Positions 7,301 to 8,357 of a stretch of DNA of 8,357 bases are shown here, in pieces. Every line of letters begins with the position of its first letter. Position 1 is the first letter of the stretch. The DNA is from Spirochaetaceae bacterium (lineage in GTDB: Bacteria > Spirochaetota > Spirochaetia > Treponematales > Breznakiellaceae). Where the stretch lies: the NCBI GenBank assembly GCA_031278935.1, contig JAITJK010000074.1, forward strand, positions 1 through 8,357, given 5' to 3'. The notes under the pieces are model-generated. The model saw only the letters and a program-made list of their open reading frames with translations. It had not been told where the DNA came from and did no database searches. Made by a program: the position numbers and the translations under genes.

Positions 7301-8357
7301 TTCAATATGAGCGGCAGCCTCCTGTATCTCCTGGTGCAGGACTTGGAAGCGCTGTTGAGCCTCGGCAAAGGCCGCTTCCGTATCGGCCAGGGTCTGCCGG
7401 GCGGCAGCCTCTTTTTCCGCCACCCCCTGATTCCATGCCTCGAAATGAGCATCCCCCAGGACCGCAGCTTTGGCTTCCGCCTGCTGTACCGCCTGGCTCA
7501 TGGTCTGTTCGATATGAGCGGCGGCATCTTGGAGACGGCCCTGAAGGGCCTCAAGCTGCTGCCCGATGCCGGTCATGGCCGCTTCCGCCTGGGCCGTGGT
7601 GTGGGCTAAGGACCCTTCAAGACCATCCAGTACCCCTTGGGTCTTGGCATACTCCCCTTCAACTGCGGCTTTCCATTGTTCTAACGCGGCGTCCGCCAAG
7701 GAGCGGCCCTTCGCCTCCGCGTTACCCACAGCCTTAGCCATCTCGTGTTCAATCAAGGCTGCGGCTTCGTCCAGGCGCTGTTTCAAGGTATCCATCCGAG
7801 CCTCGGTGTCCGCTAGTTCCTGGGCAAGCCCCTGCTTGGCCTCCCCAAAGGAAGCCTCAAGACCCTCAAGCAGGGCCTTGGTCTTCGCCTCTTCTTCCCG
7901 GGCCGATTCCTGCCAGGTTTGAAACCGCTCATCCGCCATAACGAAGGCCTTGTCAGCGGCGTTTTCCAGGGCTTGGGCCATTTCATGCTCAATTAGCGCC
8001 GAGGCTTCCTCCAGGGCTTGCTGAATCCGGTCCATACGCTCGTCCGTTAAGGTCAGTTCATCGGCGATTTCCTGCTTAGTTTGTTCAAAAGAGGCTTCCA
8101 TAGCCTCAAGCATACCCTTGGTCTTGGCTAACCCCGTTTCCAGAGACTCTTGCCACCCCTCCAATTCAGTATCCGCAAGCGCACGGGCCCGTTCTTGCGC
8201 GGCGTTCAGGGCCTCGGCCATACCCTGATTCATGATAGAGGCGGTCTCGTCCAGGCGCCGGCGGAAGTCGTCTAGTCGCGTTGCCGCCTGGGAGAGCTCT
8301 TGGTGGATCTGCTCTTTACCCGCTTCTCCTGAGGCCTTCAACTCCGTTAAAAGGCCC
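4376..8357 (-). CDS. Giant repeat coiled-coil protein, SpiroCoCo-like, 5' end beyond window
   Basis: The frame is open from the window edge to TAA at 4378-4376, giving at least 1326 residues. A TTG at 8341 could be read as a start, but the five codons before it (GLLTE) continue the repeat pattern, so the true start is upstream. Visible residues 1-857 are tandem units of 80 or 69 residues (described as a separate feature). Residues 858-1270 or so are further coiled coil without a clear repeat. Residues 1271-1288 are a Gly/Pro-rich linker, and 1289-1326 form a helix-turn-helix-like tail. The protein is rich in Ala, Glu, Gln, Leu, Lys and Thr. Proline occurs once in the rod (LDPW, unit R5) and otherwise only at the C-terminus. 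The one cysteine is in the tail. No membrane segment is visible, so a cytoplasmic rod or filament is likely. I recall spirochaete proteins of this build as SpiroCoCo family; function is unknown to me. ilvD follows after 179 bases and seems unrelated. Confidence 0.9.
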   Translation of the reverse strand, partial: GLLTELKASGEAGKEQIHQELSQAATRLDDFRRRLDETASIMNQGMAEALNAAQERARALADTELEGWQESLETGLAKTKGMLEAMEASFEQTKQEIADELTLTDERMDRIQQALEEASALIEHEMAQALENAADKAFVMADERFQTWQESAREEEAKTKALLEGLEASFGEAKQGLAQELADTEARMDTLKQRLDEAAALIEHEMAKAVGNAEAKGRSLADAALEQWKAAVEGEYAKTQGVLDGLEGSLAHTTAQAEAAMTGIGQQLEALQGRLQDAAAHIEQTMSQAVQQAEAKAAVLGDAHFEAWNQGVAEKEAAARQTLADTEAAFAEAQQRFQVLHQEIQEAAAHIEQTLSKATEQGEAAARATAEERLEQWRQAVAAQDLKTQGLLKALESASEDTKTKAADVYAAIETRLTELRASADETLDLLKTQVAETLRDTEQQILAEAKAHLDPWKAAIGEADSKAQDVLAALQGAAEETKVRLDTEGAAMEQRLTAFRAFADEAYLNLTTQIEQKLQTTEQQAGEHTDAAIKAWTETLMAEDLQVRTALSGLEASFAETKQQVETLQRQVGEAASKLEETMTQVLDTTEAKARLIADTGLSQWKSALETEQERATALLSRLEAVSTETKTQIAAEQAALEQQLQEAHRYTDEAVRTLQAEIAQTVKETEERAREEAQTQIAQWRQTIEEEETKTRTVFESMEGAFGDMQLKTAKEFTSAEERFKTLQDKIAEVSASMETELARTMEQAEAKARAATNQGMEQWKSAVETSKAEIQGLLAELAASSEEIDRKVQSERESLKGRLAELQTYTDDRLAQMKLQLQEVAETREQQVLEEADAKFEEYRRVQAEQFRRMETLADDSQALDAELRRYIQDLENRLREDFARFETQAVQDRDRIVQDFTAASQSLNTIMAGMESELAALKTRAYENVSEKLQVFEDAFATDLTQRNEAIDTQLTAWQQGLDTRLTQLGAEAETQRTALQAHFIETLRAFQAQVQQDMDGAYQKTQEVLEESDRRLGAIREAVEEVTTQTKLIDKAQELKQELEQRIEALKKDLDQLDKHWTEAADIEDEFVKIKRLEEDVHAKMTRFLSEKHRIEQIETDFNRLLLVSEAVEDKLSAISNSNDSLQELQIQIRKLTDALNDTEEKYQRLEKKNETLDITNDGIDRNFKALQESERMTQSITQDLHRLTEETEGVRSALHALNQENQQAQATADQLTVLDQSLSSIEERIEQMQKARKWLADIETRLEKLHKEAQEQVKLMGGLMKDGGKQAPQDKGAPPLGVRDNIIRLARLGWTVDEIARAVKCGKGEVELILEIMPKE
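4379..4492 (-). other. HTH-like C-terminal tail of the coiled-coil protein
   Basis: The last 38 residues read as helix (RDNIIRLARLG), turn (WTVDE), helix (EIARAVKCG) and a final helix (GEVELILEIMPKE). The pattern 'I..LA..G.t.deIAra...gkGEVELIL' resembles short HTH-like segments that end some Firmicute and spirochaete coiled-coil proteins (for example DUF6115-like tails). The Gly/Pro linker before it makes it a separate module. It could bind DNA or a protein partner; the sequence does not decide which. Confidence 0.6.
5786..8357 (-). repeat. 11 tandem 240-bp coding units (80-residue coiled-coil repeat)
   Basis: Aligned by hand, the units on the minus strand are R0 8357-8120 (first codon partly outside), R1 8119-7880, R2 7879-7640, R3 7639-7400, R4 7399-7193, R5 7192-6953, R6 6952-6713, R7 6712-6506, R8 6505-6266, R9 6265-6026 and R10 6025-5786. 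Nine are 240 bases and two (R4, R7) are 207 bases. Each begins with a motif like (Q/K/R)xLLxxLEAS followed by F/S-xETK, and each has a Trp near position 69, in WK, WQ or WR contexts. The DNA and protein have diverged; the length and the anchor residues are what is kept. R10 is degenerate (Tyr instead of Trp) and the pattern then stops. Confidence 0.85.

Noticed and set aside
6829..7452. A 207-codon minus-strand open frame in a different register within the coiled-coil gene
   Set aside because: Its composition is extremely rich in Arg, Pro and Ser with no domain pattern, while the overlapping frame shows a clear coiled-coil repeat with conserved anchors.
5927..7609. Several 120-150-codon open frames on the plus strand opposite the coiled-coil gene
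   Set aside because: They recur with the 240-base repeat and have the biased Leu/Gly/Phe or Ser/Ala/Arg composition expected from the reverse complement of Glu/Ala/Gln-rich codons. They are shadows of the repeat.

Overview
All the coding evidence in this window lies on the minus strand. Read 5'->3' along that strand, the layout is: the 3' part of a very large coiled-coil gene (8357 down to 4376), a 179-base gap with a plausible promoter, ilvD (4196 to 2538), ilvB (2524 to 812), and the first 277 codons of a TPR-repeat lipoprotein gene (831 down to 1, running off the window). Only the 179-base gap and the 13 bases between ilvD and ilvB are non-coding. There is no tRNA, rRNA, insertion sequence or CRISPR array that I can see.

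The window looks like a chromosomal region of a spirochaete, probably a treponeme-like anaerobe with moderately high GC (high 50s by eye, not computed). The main reason is the giant coiled-coil protein. Its architecture (a long repeat-based Ala/Glu/Gln-rich rod, a conserved-looking distal coiled coil, a short Gly/Pro linker and a 38-residue helix-turn-helix-like tail) fits the spirochaete proteins I recall being labelled 'SpiroCoCo family'. The relaxed lipobox of the TPR lipoprotein and the probably oxygen-sensitive form of the IlvD iron-sulfur site agree with this but do not prove it. The genus is inference.

ilvD and ilvB encode two enzymes of valine/isoleucine synthesis. Acetolactate synthase (IlvB) makes the acetohydroxy acids, and dihydroxy-acid dehydratase (IlvD) makes the 2-keto acids after the ketol-acid reductoisomerase step. 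The two genes are 13 bases apart with a strong ribosome site between them, so they form an operon. Neither ilvN (regulatory subunit) nor ilvC is beside them. Instead the lipoprotein gene begins inside the end of ilvB, so it is probably co-transcribed and translationally coupled.

The most unusual content is in the coiled-coil gene. Its first ~857 visible residues divide by hand into 11 consecutive units of exactly 80 residues (240 bases), except that two units are 69 residues, each lacking 11 residues at the same internal place. A tryptophan sits at unit position 69 in 10 of the 11 units (tyrosine in the last). This looks like a molecular ruler with a fixed repeat length and whole-hendecad deletions. 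The gene starts upstream of the window, so the number of units is a minimum.
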